Below, one piece after another: positions 41,837-49,620 of a stretch of 64,000 bases of DNA; within the stretch, counting starts at the first letter, position 1; each line of letters opens with the position of its first letter. The position numbers and the translations under genes were made by a program. The DNA comes from Streptomyces longisporoflavus (GTDB lineage: Bacteria; Actinomycetota; Actinomycetes; Streptomycetales; Streptomycetaceae), in contig NZ_BMTR01000015.1 in the NCBI RefSeq assembly GCF_014649775.1, positions 124,001-188,000 of the forward strand, given 5' to 3'. The notes under the pieces are model-generated. The model saw only the letters and a program-made list of their open reading frames with translations. It ran no database searches and was not told the origin of the DNA.

Positions 41837-43410
41837 CCACCCCCGCGGCGAACCCGCGTCGCCTCCGCATCGGCATCGGCGGCATCGGCATCGAGTCCTC
41901 CACGTTCTGCCCGCACCGCTCCACCGCGGACGACTTCCGCCAGACCCGCGGCCGGGAACTCCTGGACCGCTACACCTGGACCCGGCCGGAGTCCGACCTC
42001 TCCCGCGAGGTCGAGTGGGTGCCTCTCCTGCACGCGACCTCGCTGCCCGGCGGCCCGGTGGAGGCGGAGTCGTACCTGATCCTCAAGGACGAACTGGTCA
42101 CGCGCATACGGGAAGCGGGCCCGCTGGACGGCCTCGTGTACGACATCCACGGCGCGATGAGCGTCATCGGCCTGACCGACGCCGAGGCCGATCTCACCGA
42201 AGCGGTCCGTGCCGCACTCGACGCGGTGGGCACTCCCGACGGCGGCCGCCCGATGATGTCGGCCGCCATGGACCTGCACGGCAACGTCTCGCGCCGGTTC
42301 GCCGAGCCCGTCGACCTGCTCACCGCGCACCGCCTGGCCCCGCACGAGGACGCCTGGGAGACGCGCGAGCGGGCCGCCCGCAATCTCGTGCGCTGCCTGC
42401 GCGAAGGAACCCGGCCGCACCGCGCCTGGGTGCAGGTGCCCGTGCTCCTGCCCGGCGAGAAGACCAGCACCCGACTTGAGCCCGCCAAGTCCCTCTACGC
42501 CTCGCTCGCCGAGATCGAGAAGCTGCCCGGCATCCTCGACGCCGCGATGTGGGTCGGTTACGCCTGGGCGGACGAGCCGCGCTGCAAGGCCGCGATCGTC
42601 GTCACCGGCGACGACGCCGAACTGGCCGCCGCCGAGGCCGAGAAGCTGGCCCGCCGTTACTGGGACGCGCGGCGCGACTTCGTCTTCGTCGGGCCCACGG
42701 GTGACGCCGAGGAGTGCATCGAGAAGGCGGTGGCCTCGGACAAGCGGCCCTTCCTGATCAGCGACTCCGGCGACAACCCCACGGCCGGCGGCGCCGGCGA
42801 CCTGGCGTACATGCTGGGCAAGCTCCTGGAGAACGACGCGATCCGCTCCGGCGAGGTCACCGCCGTCCACCCCGGCATCACCGACCCCGTCGCCGTCGCC
42901 CGCTGCTTCGAGGCCGGCGTGGGCGCCGAGGTCACCCTGAGCGTCGGCGGCAAGGTCGACGCGAACCACGGCGGCCCCCGCGAACTCACCGGCACCGTCG
43001 TGGCGTTGCAGCGCGCCGCCGACCAGAAGGACCGGGCGGAAGGCGGCGCGTACGACCGGGGCGTCGACATGGCGGCCGTGCGCACCGGCGGCGTGACCGT
43101 GATCCTGGTCGAGCGCCGCAAGCCCTTCCACACCCTCGCCGACTTCACGGGCCCCGCGGACGGCGGCCTCGGCATCGACCCGCGCACCTTCGACCTGGTC
43201 GTCGTCAAGATCGGCTACCTGGAGCCCGAGCTCTACCACATGGCGGCCGACTGGCTCCTCGCCCTCACCCCCGGCGGCGTCGACCAGGACCTCCTGCGGC
43301 TCGGTCACCACCGGGTGGAGCGACCGCTCTACCCGTTCGACGACGACGCGTACGAGGCGGGGGACGGCCCCGCCCTCACGGCGACCCGGCTCGGCACGCT
43401 CGACGGGTGA
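41833..43410 (+). CDS. M81 family metallopeptidase (MlrC/microcystinase C-like)
   Basis: A 525-residue putative zinc peptidase. The N-terminal signature is RIGIGGIGIESSTFCPHRST. Metal ligands are expected in GLVYDIHGAM and MDLHGNVSRRF, and a conserved block is PFLISDSGDNPTAGGAGD. The best-known member, MlrC, cleaves linear microcystin and other peptides with unusual residues. Coupling to a ROK regulator and facing a peptide ABC importer, it probably degrades an imported non-standard peptide. The ATG overlaps the regulator stop. The last codons are triplicated downstream. Confidence 0.88.
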   Translation: MTTPAANPRRLRIGIGGIGIESSTFCPHRSTADDFRQTRGRELLDRYTWTRPESDLSREVEWVPLLHATSLPGGPVEAESYLILKDELVTRIREAGPLDGLVYDIHGAMSVIGLTDAEADLTEAVRAALDAVGTPDGGRPMMSAAMDLHGNVSRRFAEPVDLLTAHRLAPHEDAWETRERAARNLVRCLREGTRPHRAWVQVPVLLPGEKTSTRLEPAKSLYASLAEIEKLPGILDAAMWVGYAWADEPRCKAAIVVTGDDAELAAAEAEKLARRYWDARRDFVFVGPTGDAEECIEKAVASDKRPFLISDSGDNPTAGGAGDLAYMLGKLLENDAIRSGEVTAVHPGITDPVAVARCFEAGVGAEVTLSVGGKVDANHGGPRELTGTVVALQRAADQKDRAEGGAYDRGVDMAAVRTGGVTVILVERRKPFHTLADFTGPADGGLGIDPRTFDLVVVKIGYLEPELYHMAADWLLALTPGGVDQDLLRLGHHRVERPLYPFDDDAYEAGDGPALTATRLGTLDG

Positions 43411-43451
43411 TCGGCACGCTCGCCGGGTGACGGGCACGCTCGCCTGGTGAG
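43392..43451. repeat. Three tandem 20-bp units over the M81 stop codon
   Basis: CGGCACGCTCGACGGGTGAT is followed by two copies with one and four changes. The first copy encodes the last codons and stop of the M81 gene. Each copy keeps a TGA in the same place, so the coding end has been duplicated twice. Confidence 0.85.
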
Positions 43452-43526
43452 AAGGGGCTTCACCTGCCACAACGCTTCTGCGAGGGTGATCCGTCCGAGC
43501 CGCGAAACCCCGTACGGAGGAGCCCC

Positions 43527-44363
43527 ATGAAGCGCGCCGCCACGCTGTCAGCCCTGGTCTGCCTGCTCGCCGTCACCGCCGCCGCGCCCGCGTCACCCGA
43601 CAGCGGGCGCGGCAAGGGCGGCCACCACGGCAGCCGCAGCCTCCTGGACTCCGTGCCGAAGTCGGGCGTCCTGAAGGTGTGCACCACCGGCGACTACCGT
43701 CCCTTCACGCACCTCGACCCCGCGGACAAGACGTACAGCGGCGTGGACATCAAGATGGCCGAGGACCTGGCCGAAAGCCTCGAAGCGAAGCCCGAGTACG
43801 TGGCCACGACCTGGGCGAACCTGACCAAGGACGTCGCGGCGGGCCGCTGCGACATCGCCGTCGGCGGCGTCTCCGTCACCCTGCCGCGCGCCCGCCAGGT
43901 CTACTTCAGCGAACCGACCCGCGAGGACGGCAAGACGCCGATCGTGCGCTGCGCCGACAAGGAGGAGTTCGGCGAGGGCACGCTCAAGGACATCGACAAG
44001 CCGGGCACCACCGTCATCGTGAACCCCGGCGGCACGAACGAGGAGTTCGCGCGCGCCAACATCAAACAGGCCACGATCAAGCAGCACCCCGAGAACACCA
44101 CGATCTTCCGGGAGATCATCGAGGGCCGCGCGGACGTGATGATGACGGACGCGAGCGAGACCCGCTACCAGGCCAGGATCCACCCCGAACTCTGCTCCCT
44201 GCACCCCGACAAGCCCTTCACCTTCTCCGAGAAGGCCTACGCGCTGCCGCGCGGGGACGAGGAGTTCAAGGAGTACGTCGACCAGTTCACGCACCTGGCG
44301 ACACACGACGGCACGTACGCCGGGTACGAGGCCGAGTGGATGGGCGCCCCCTCGGGTTCCTAG
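43527..44363 (+). CDS. Secreted cyclohexadienyl dehydratase-like / family 3 binding protein
   Basis: A 278-residue exported protein with a signal peptide (MKRAATLSALVCLLAVTAAA) and the type-II binding-protein fold. The pattern VLKVCTTGDYRPFTHLDP, FSEPTREDGKTPIVRCADK, IVNPGGTNEEFAR and IIEGRADVMMTDASETRYQA matches periplasmic cyclohexadienyl dehydratases (PheC), which convert prephenate or arogenate, rather than ordinary amino-acid binding proteins. No permease is next to it, which supports an enzyme. The ATG follows ACGGAGGAG. A simple transport role cannot be excluded. Confidence 0.82.
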   Translation: MKRAATLSALVCLLAVTAAAPASPDSGRGKGGHHGSRSLLDSVPKSGVLKVCTTGDYRPFTHLDPADKTYSGVDIKMAEDLAESLEAKPEYVATTWANLTKDVAAGRCDIAVGGVSVTLPRARQVYFSEPTREDGKTPIVRCADKEEFGEGTLKDIDKPGTTVIVNPGGTNEEFARANIKQATIKQHPENTTIFREIIEGRADVMMTDASETRYQARIHPELCSLHPDKPFTFSEKAYALPRGDEEFKEYVDQFTHLATHDGTYAGYEAEWMGAPSGS

Positions 44364-44382
44364 TTCCGCAGGCCGCGCCGGT

Positions 44383-44395
44383 CAGGGGTTATCCC
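44383..44395 (+). promoter_or_regulatory. Shared motif copy 1 (YAGGGRTKAYCCC) before the hydrolase-caspase operon
   Basis: CAGGGGTTATCCC lies inside a hairpin-like dyad TCAGGG/CCCTGA (44382-44398), 50 bp before the hydrolase ATG. Near-identical 13-mers occur before the SARP gene (49577) and the 68-residue protein gene (52918). This points to one regulator for all three units. Confidence 0.55.
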
Positions 44396-44445
44396 TGAGT
44401 GGGACCCCGATGCCGGCCTCGCGGGGCCGTCCTACCGTCCAGGGC

Positions 44446-45957
44446 ATGGCTTCCTTCCGTGATCGGTGTATCCACAGCCGGCAGGGTGGTCGACTCGCCT
44501 CGACCACCACCGCCGACATCGACTCGCTCGTGGCCGGGCTCAAGGACCGGCCGCGTGTCGTGCTGCACTTCCACGGTGGACTGATCGACGACGTGCTGGG
44601 GTTCGCCACCGCCCAGCGGCTCGCGCCCGTGTATCAGGCGACCGGCGTCGATCCCGTCTTCTTCGTGTGGAGCAGCGGGCTGCTCGAAACCCTGCACGGC
44701 AACCTGCCGCGCATCCTGGAGGAGAGCGCCTTCCGCACGCTGCTCAACAGGGTCACCCGGTACGTCACCGGCACCGTGTTCGGGCAGCCGGGGCAGCGCG
44801 CCGCCGGCCTGGCCGCCACGCCGAGCCCGGCGGCGGTGGCAGCGGAACTCGCCCGGGTACGCACGGGCCATGAGCCCTACGCGCGCATGATCGTGCCGCC
44901 GGACGTACCGCCGCTGGGCGAGTCCGAGCAGCTGCGGATCGCCGCGGAACTCTCTGCGGACACCGAACTGGCCGAGCGCACACAAGAGATCGTGAACGCG
45001 GCGCTCGACAAGGACAAGCCGCAGACCAACGAGCCGGCCGTCGCGGCGCGAGACGCCATCGGGGGGCGTTCCGCGGCGGCCACCCTCATGTCACCGGACG
45101 TCGTGGCCGACCTCGCGGCCAGGGCGGGGCCCGGGGAACGGGCCCTGGTGAGCACCGCGCTGATCGTGCGCAAGACCGTACGGGTGGTCGCCGCGGTCGT
45201 CGGCCGCTTCCGGCAGCGCACCGACCACGGGCTCTATCCCACCGTCGTCGAGGAGATCCTGCGCGAGTTCTACCTCGCCAACGCGGGCGCCGCGATCTGG
45301 GACGCGATGAAACGGCAGACCGCCGACACCTTCACAGGACCGGACGACGAGGTCCGCGCGGGACGGTACTTCCTCGACCGGTTCGCCGAGCTGCTCGCCA
45401 CCGGGACCCGACCGCAGGTGACCGTGGTCGGCCACAGCGCGGGCGCCGTGTTCATCGGCAACCTCCTCGACGACCTCGCGCGCAGGCGCGCCGCGGCCGA
45501 CGACCCGCTCCCCGCCGACTTCCGGCTGCGGGACGTGGTGCTCCTCGCGCCCGCCTGTACGGTGGCGCAGCTCGCGCCCGTGGTCCGCCGGCAGAGCGAA
45601 CTCTTCGACCGCTTCCGGATGTTCACCATGACCGACCCGGCCGAGCGGGCCGACCACCTCGTGCCGTTCCTGTACCCGAGGTCGCTGCTCTACTTCATCT
45701 CCGGAGTCCTGGAACGCGGACCGTCCGGGCAGCCCGCCGTCACGCCGATCGCGGGAATGCAGCACTGGTACCTCGACGCCGCCGCCACCGGACCCGACTC
45801 CGACGACCTGCGCGCGTTCCTGCGCGCCGACCCGGAGCGCACCGTGTGGTCACCCGGCGAGGGCGGCCCCGGCCTGAACGCGGGGGCCCGCAGCCACATC
45901 GCGTTCGACAACGACCCGGAGATCCTCGCGAGCGTGGCCGCCATGCTCGCGGACTGA
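44446..45957 (+). CDS. Alpha/beta-hydrolase (serine esterase/lipase-like), caspase-linked
   Basis: A 503-residue cytosolic protein. The nucleophile elbow is VTVVGHSAGAVFIGNLLDDL with Ser331. An N-terminal LHFHGGLIDD resembles an oxyanion-hole HG motif (about residues 44-48). A large mostly helical insert (about 95-290) lies between these elements. Acid and histidine partners are likely in RDVVLLAPACT and the C-terminal region. It could hydrolyse lipids or esters. It is first of three plus-strand genes, 33 bp before the caspase-like gene. No known family name was recognised beyond the fold. Confidence 0.8.
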   Translation: MASFRDRCIHSRQGGRLASTTTADIDSLVAGLKDRPRVVLHFHGGLIDDVLGFATAQRLAPVYQATGVDPVFFVWSSGLLETLHGNLPRILEESAFRTLLNRVTRYVTGTVFGQPGQRAAGLAATPSPAAVAAELARVRTGHEPYARMIVPPDVPPLGESEQLRIAAELSADTELAERTQEIVNAALDKDKPQTNEPAVAARDAIGGRSAAATLMSPDVVADLAARAGPGERALVSTALIVRKTVRVVAAVVGRFRQRTDHGLYPTVVEEILREFYLANAGAAIWDAMKRQTADTFTGPDDEVRAGRYFLDRFAELLATGTRPQVTVVGHSAGAVFIGNLLDDLARRRAAADDPLPADFRLRDVVLLAPACTVAQLAPVVRRQSELFDRFRMFTMTDPAERADHLVPFLYPRSLLYFISGVLERGPSGQPAVTPIAGMQHWYLDAAATGPDSDDLRAFLRADPERTVWSPGEGGPGLNAGARSHIAFDNDPEILASVAAMLAD

Positions 45958-45990
45958 ACGGCGCCAGGAGCGAGCGAGGGGGAGAGCCCG

Positions 45991-47055
45991 ATGAACGACC
46001 TGCACTACGCCGTGGTCGTCGGCATCAACCGTTATCCGGCCATCGGCGACCTGCAGGGGGCCAGAGGTGATGCCGCGCGGTTCCGCGACTGGCTCGTGGC
46101 CCCGGACGGCGGTGAGGTGCCCGAAGCCAACGTCAGGCTGGTGACCGCCTCCGCGGAGGAGGAACTCGTCGCCGACTTCATGTGCGCCATACCGACCAGG
46201 GAGAACGTCAACCAAGCGCTCTACCGCGCCAACCTCGCGGTCAGACGGGCGGTGGAGAGCCGCCCCGAGGAGGAACGGCACGCCGCCCGGCAGCGGACCC
46301 GGCTCTACCTCTTCCTCGCGGGCCACGGCTTCAGGCTCAGCGACACCAACACCGCACTCCTGATGGCCAACGCCGCCATCGACCTCCTCGGCAACCACGT
46401 CGCCGTACGCCCGTACCTTGACTGGTACGAATCGGCCGCGCCCTTCCGGGAGATCGTCTGCTTCGCCGACTGCTGCCGCACCGGCAACAGCGTCGGCGCC
46501 CTGTCCTTCGGGCCGCCCTTCACCGCCGCCGAGACACGCGAGGAAGTCGACTGCTTCATCGGGTACGCCACTTCGAGCGGCGACCCCGCCTACGAGGAGC
46601 AGAACGCCCGACCCGACCTCGCGCGCGGGCACTTCACGACCGCGCTCCTGGACGGACTGCGCGGCGGCGGCGCCACCCCGAAGGGCCTGATCACCTCGGA
46701 CAGCCTCGCCGACTACGTCGTACGGCACGTCGAGGACCGCACCCGCACGCTGCTGGTCCCGCAACAGCCCCGGTTCATCAAGGGCAACGATCCGATGATC
46801 TTCGCGCGGGGCCTCGAAGGGGGGACGTACCCGGTCAGGCTCTGCTTCCCCGACGGGTTCCGCGGCTGGGTGCAGCTGCGCGGCGGCGACCCCGGCGAGC
46901 CGCCGGTGCGGCTGTACGTCGAGGAGGCGGAGAGCGTCGAGAAGCTCGCGCCCGGGCTCTACCGCTGCACGCCGGAGAGCTGGAACGCGGCCGACTTCCG
47001 CAACGGCGGATTCTTCGAGGTAATGACAGGTGGTGGGAATGGTGTCCAGCTCTGA
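45991..47055 (+). CDS. Caspase-like (C14) peptidase with C-terminal beta domain
   Basis: A 354-residue caspase-fold protease. The start HYAVVVGINRYPAIGDLQGA is the family beta-1 region. The catalytic histidine is His112 in LFLAGHGF, and the cysteine is Cys162 in FADCCRTG (D-x-C-[HR]-[ST]-G pattern). The caspase domain covers about 1-265, then about 85 residues of beta-rich sequence (GTYPVRLCFPDGFRGWVQLR). There is no signal peptide. Bacterial members act in signalling or cell-death type conflict systems. The stop overlaps the third gene, so translation is coupled. Confidence 0.9.
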   Translation: MNDLHYAVVVGINRYPAIGDLQGARGDAARFRDWLVAPDGGEVPEANVRLVTASAEEELVADFMCAIPTRENVNQALYRANLAVRRAVESRPEEERHAARQRTRLYLFLAGHGFRLSDTNTALLMANAAIDLLGNHVAVRPYLDWYESAAPFREIVCFADCCRTGNSVGALSFGPPFTAAETREEVDCFIGYATSSGDPAYEEQNARPDLARGHFTTALLDGLRGGGATPKGLITSDSLADYVVRHVEDRTRTLLVPQQPRFIKGNDPMIFARGLEGGTYPVRLCFPDGFRGWVQLRGGDPGEPPVRLYVEEAESVEKLAPGLYRCTPESWNAADFRNGGFFEVMTGGGNGVQL

Positions 47056-48436
47056 GGACCAGTGCCCGGCAGGGGCCGGCACGGAACGCGTGCCGTTCGT
47101 CGTCATACCGGACACCCCTTCGGTCCTTGTCACCGTCACGGACTCCGCTTTTCGCGAGGTGGCCCACGCGATGGGCACCATCGACACCGTGCTGCCGGCC
47201 GGCATCTACCGCATCGAGCAGCGGTTCGGCGGAGAGGTGGAGAGCCGCTTCGTCGAGGTCGGCCCACAACCGTTCACCGAACGCCTGCGACTGCCCGGCC
47301 TGCCCACGCCCACTCCCGTCGAGGGGACCCCCACGACCCGTGCGGACCACCGTGCCGCGGCGGTGCGCTGGAGCACCCGGACGACGTACGGCGACGGCTC
47401 GCCGACCCTGATGGTGCTGATCCGCAATCTGCGCAGCGGCTGGCAGCTCGACCCCTATGCCCTGGAGATCGCAGGACCGGACGGCAGGCCCGTCGACGGC
47501 GGAGCCCGCGGCTGGGAGCCCTCGGGCGGCGAGGGATGGTCGGCGTGGAGCGGTGAACTGCCGCCCGGCGGTTACCGGTTGCGCACGCGCAGGATGCCGG
47601 CCGACGGGCTTCCCCTGGCACAGGCGCTGCACGTCCTCGAAGGCTGGACCACCCTGGTGTTCGTGAGCAACGGACCGCAGGGCCCGCAACCGCAGTTCGC
47701 CTCGGTCCAGATGGTGCGCCACGGCACCGGCTGGACGCCCGCGGACCGCGCGTTCGATCTGGCCCTGGAGGCCGCGCTCTCCGGGCTGCGGCAGGGCATC
47801 GACCTCGTGCCGGCCCGGCACCTCCTCGAACTGGTCCGCGCCGGGAACGACAACCCGTTCCTGGGAATCGTGGGGGCGCACGCGCTGCTGCTGCATCCCG
47901 CTCCCGATCTCGGACAGATCCACGGGGTCCTGCGCAACCTCGTCCACCTCGCACCCGTCCAGCCGGACATCGCCGCGCTGTGCACCCTGATCGGCGAACC
48001 GGTGGAGCCCGTCACGTCGCCACCCATGCTCGCCGCCTCCTGCCGTCTCCTGGTCGGGGCCGACACCGCCGACCCGGGCATCCTGGAGGACGGTTCGCCG
48101 GCCGAGAGCGTGGCCGCGCACCTCGTCGGGCGGGGCGTGTGGACGACCTGGCTGGAGCAGGAGCGGCTGCCCGGACCCGGCGCGCGGGCTGTCGCGGGGC
48201 GCGCCGGCACCGACCCGGTGGCGCCGGGGGACGCCGCCGGGTCGGGGCGCAGCCGGGCCCTCGACCCGGTCGGCCGGGTTCAGCGCTATGTGCGGGAGGT
48301 CGCGAGCATCGAGGGCAGAAGCGTCGACGACGTGCTGAGCAGCATGCCGCCGAAGGACCTGTGCCGCAGGACCGGCTTGCCGCACAGGGCGGTCGACCGG
48401 GCCATCGAGGAGCTCAGGAGCCCACCGGGGGAATGA
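47030..48436 (+). CDS. Unrecognised multidomain partner of the caspase-like protease
   Basis: About 465-468 residues; starts at GTG 47030, GTG 47033 or ATG 47039 all overlap the caspase gene. Three parts can be seen. Residues 20-95 form a beta-rich domain (PSVLVTVTDSAFREVAHAMG) resembling the caspase C-terminal tail. Residues 105-210 form a second beta-sandwich (LMVLIRNLRSGWQLDPYALE). Residues 240-390 are helical and repeat-like (DNPFLGIVGAHALLLHPAPD), and the final 50 look like a winged helix (LCRRTGLPHRAVDRAIEELR). There is no known enzyme motif. It may be a sensor, scaffold or substrate of the protease. Confidence 0.72.
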   Translation: MVGMVSSSEDQCPAGAGTERVPFVVIPDTPSVLVTVTDSAFREVAHAMGTIDTVLPAGIYRIEQRFGGEVESRFVEVGPQPFTERLRLPGLPTPTPVEGTPTTRADHRAAAVRWSTRTTYGDGSPTLMVLIRNLRSGWQLDPYALEIAGPDGRPVDGGARGWEPSGGEGWSAWSGELPPGGYRLRTRRMPADGLPLAQALHVLEGWTTLVFVSNGPQGPQPQFASVQMVRHGTGWTPADRAFDLALEAALSGLRQGIDLVPARHLLELVRAGNDNPFLGIVGAHALLLHPAPDLGQIHGVLRNLVHLAPVQPDIAALCTLIGEPVEPVTSPPMLAASCRLLVGADTADPGILEDGSPAESVAAHLVGRGVWTTWLEQERLPGPGARAVAGRAGTDPVAPGDAAGSGRSRALDPVGRVQRYVREVASIEGRSVDDVLSSMPPKDLCRRTGLPHRAVDRAIEELRSPPGE

Positions 48437-48452
48437 CCGGAATGACCGGGCA

Positions 48453-48493
48453 ACGGCGACGGCCGGGAGGCACTGCCTCCCGGCCGTCGCCGT
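48453..48493. terminator. Terminator of the hydrolase-caspase operon
   Basis: Two exact 20-bp reverse-complement arms (48453-48472 and 48474-48493) surround one central base, giving an 18-bp-plus stem with a tight loop. It lies 17 bp after the operon's last stop. The following 250 bp to the SARP stop contain nothing recognised. Confidence 0.9.
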
Positions 48494-48744
48494 GTCCGAC
48501 GCTTCCCCGTCACCGCGCGCGGCACCCCCGTGTCCGTGCGTGGCAAAGCGCCGGCAGGGCCTGCCGGCCGCGTCCCCCGACACGGCCGGCAGGTGTAAAT
48601 GGGACGACCTGCGGCCCGCGCACCCCCGAGCGCGCGCGGACAGCCAGGCCGACGGTGACGTCGTGGTGGCGCGTCACCCGTTTCCGCGAAGCCCCCGCCG
48701 CAGTCGGGCCCGTCATGGCCGCGCGGCTTCCCCGGCGGTGCCGG

Positions 48745-49491
48745 TCAGGCCAGCGCATGGCGCACCATCATGCGGAACTGTTCCGAGGGTTCGATGCCGA
48801 GCTCCGAGCGGAGCAGGCCGCGGAACGCCTTGAAGTGACGTACCGCCTCCGCGAGGTTGTTCTCGGCGAGGTGCACCGTCACGACCGCCCGGTGCGCGCT
48901 CTCGCGCAGAGGGTCGATCCGGGTGCTCTCCAGGGCGGCCTCCAGGGCGGGGGCGTACTGCTCCCGCAGGACGAGCCGCGCCGAGAGGGCCTCGAGCGCG
49001 TGCAGCCGCAGCTGATGCAGCCGCTCGCGCTCGAACACCACCCAGTCCTGGTACCAGCCGGGCAGCAGCTCACCCATGCCCATCAGCGCGGCGCACGCGG
49101 CCCCGATTCCCTCGGTCGGGGCCGCGAGTATGCGGTGTGCCGTGGCGGTGAAGTCCTGGATGTCGAGACGGACCCGCCCGCTGAGCCCGAGCACCCCGGG
49201 CCGGGGGTCGGTGACCGCCGAACCCGCCGTGCCAAGACGCCAGATGGCGGTCCGCAGACAGGCACGCGCACGTTCCTCGGCGACCTCGGGCCACAGTGTG
49301 CCCGCGAGCACCGAACGCGTCGCGGGGCCCCGCAGACCGAGCAGCGCGAGCAACTGCTGCCCGCTGGCGGAAACGTCGACCTGAGGGCCGCCGTCCCCGT
49401 CGCCGCGGCTGAGGTGGAATCCGCCGAGGAGCTGAAGACGCAGGGCCGGTGGCGCGTCGCCGCGTACCGCCTGACAGTCCGTGACAGCCAT
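48745..49491 (-). CDS. SARP family regulator (AfsR/DnrI type)
   Basis: About 248 residues. The N-terminal OmpR-like winged helix has LRLQLLGGFHLSRGDGD and RSVLAGTLWPEVAEERARAC. The bacterial transcriptional activation domain (about 110-245) has ELLPGWYQDWVVFERERLHQ and ends AFRGLLRSELGIEPSEQFR. SARPs activate biosynthetic or specialised operons through direct heptamer repeats. ATG 49491 is preferred; ATG 49533 is possible. It converges with the caspase operon and is transcribed away from the shared 13-mer at 49577. Confidence 0.9.
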   Translation of the reverse strand: MAVTDCQAVRGDAPPALRLQLLGGFHLSRGDGDGGPQVDVSASGQQLLALLGLRGPATRSVLAGTLWPEVAEERARACLRTAIWRLGTAGSAVTDPRPGVLGLSGRVRLDIQDFTATAHRILAAPTEGIGAACAALMGMGELLPGWYQDWVVFERERLHQLRLHALEALSARLVLREQYAPALEAALESTRIDPLRESAHRAVVTVHLAENNLAEAVRHFKAFRGLLRSELGIEPSEQFRMMVRHALA

Positions 49492-49576
49492 CTGTGCACC
49501 CCCAGTCGTGCATCCCGTCCCCTGACCAGCCATGAAGTTACGCCGTGCGGCGGCAAGGGTGCCTCAGGGAGCTGCC

Positions 49577-49589
49577 CAGGGATTACCCC
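49577..49589 (-). promoter_or_regulatory. Shared motif copy 2 upstream of the SARP gene
   Basis: CAGGGATTACCCC lies between the SARP start and the LAL stop. Sequence similarity with copy 3 continues: AGGGATKACCCCGG is followed 22-24 bp on by CCCCGGCCAAGG (49602-49613 here, 52941-52952 there). Confidence 0.55.
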
Positions 49590-49620
49590 GGTTTGCCGGG
49601 GCCCCGGCCAAGGGGGCCGG

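Noticed and set aside
43392..43451. Three 20-bp repeats as a CRISPR or iteron array
   Set aside because: The copies are directly adjacent with no spacers and derive from a coding end, so slippage duplication explains them.
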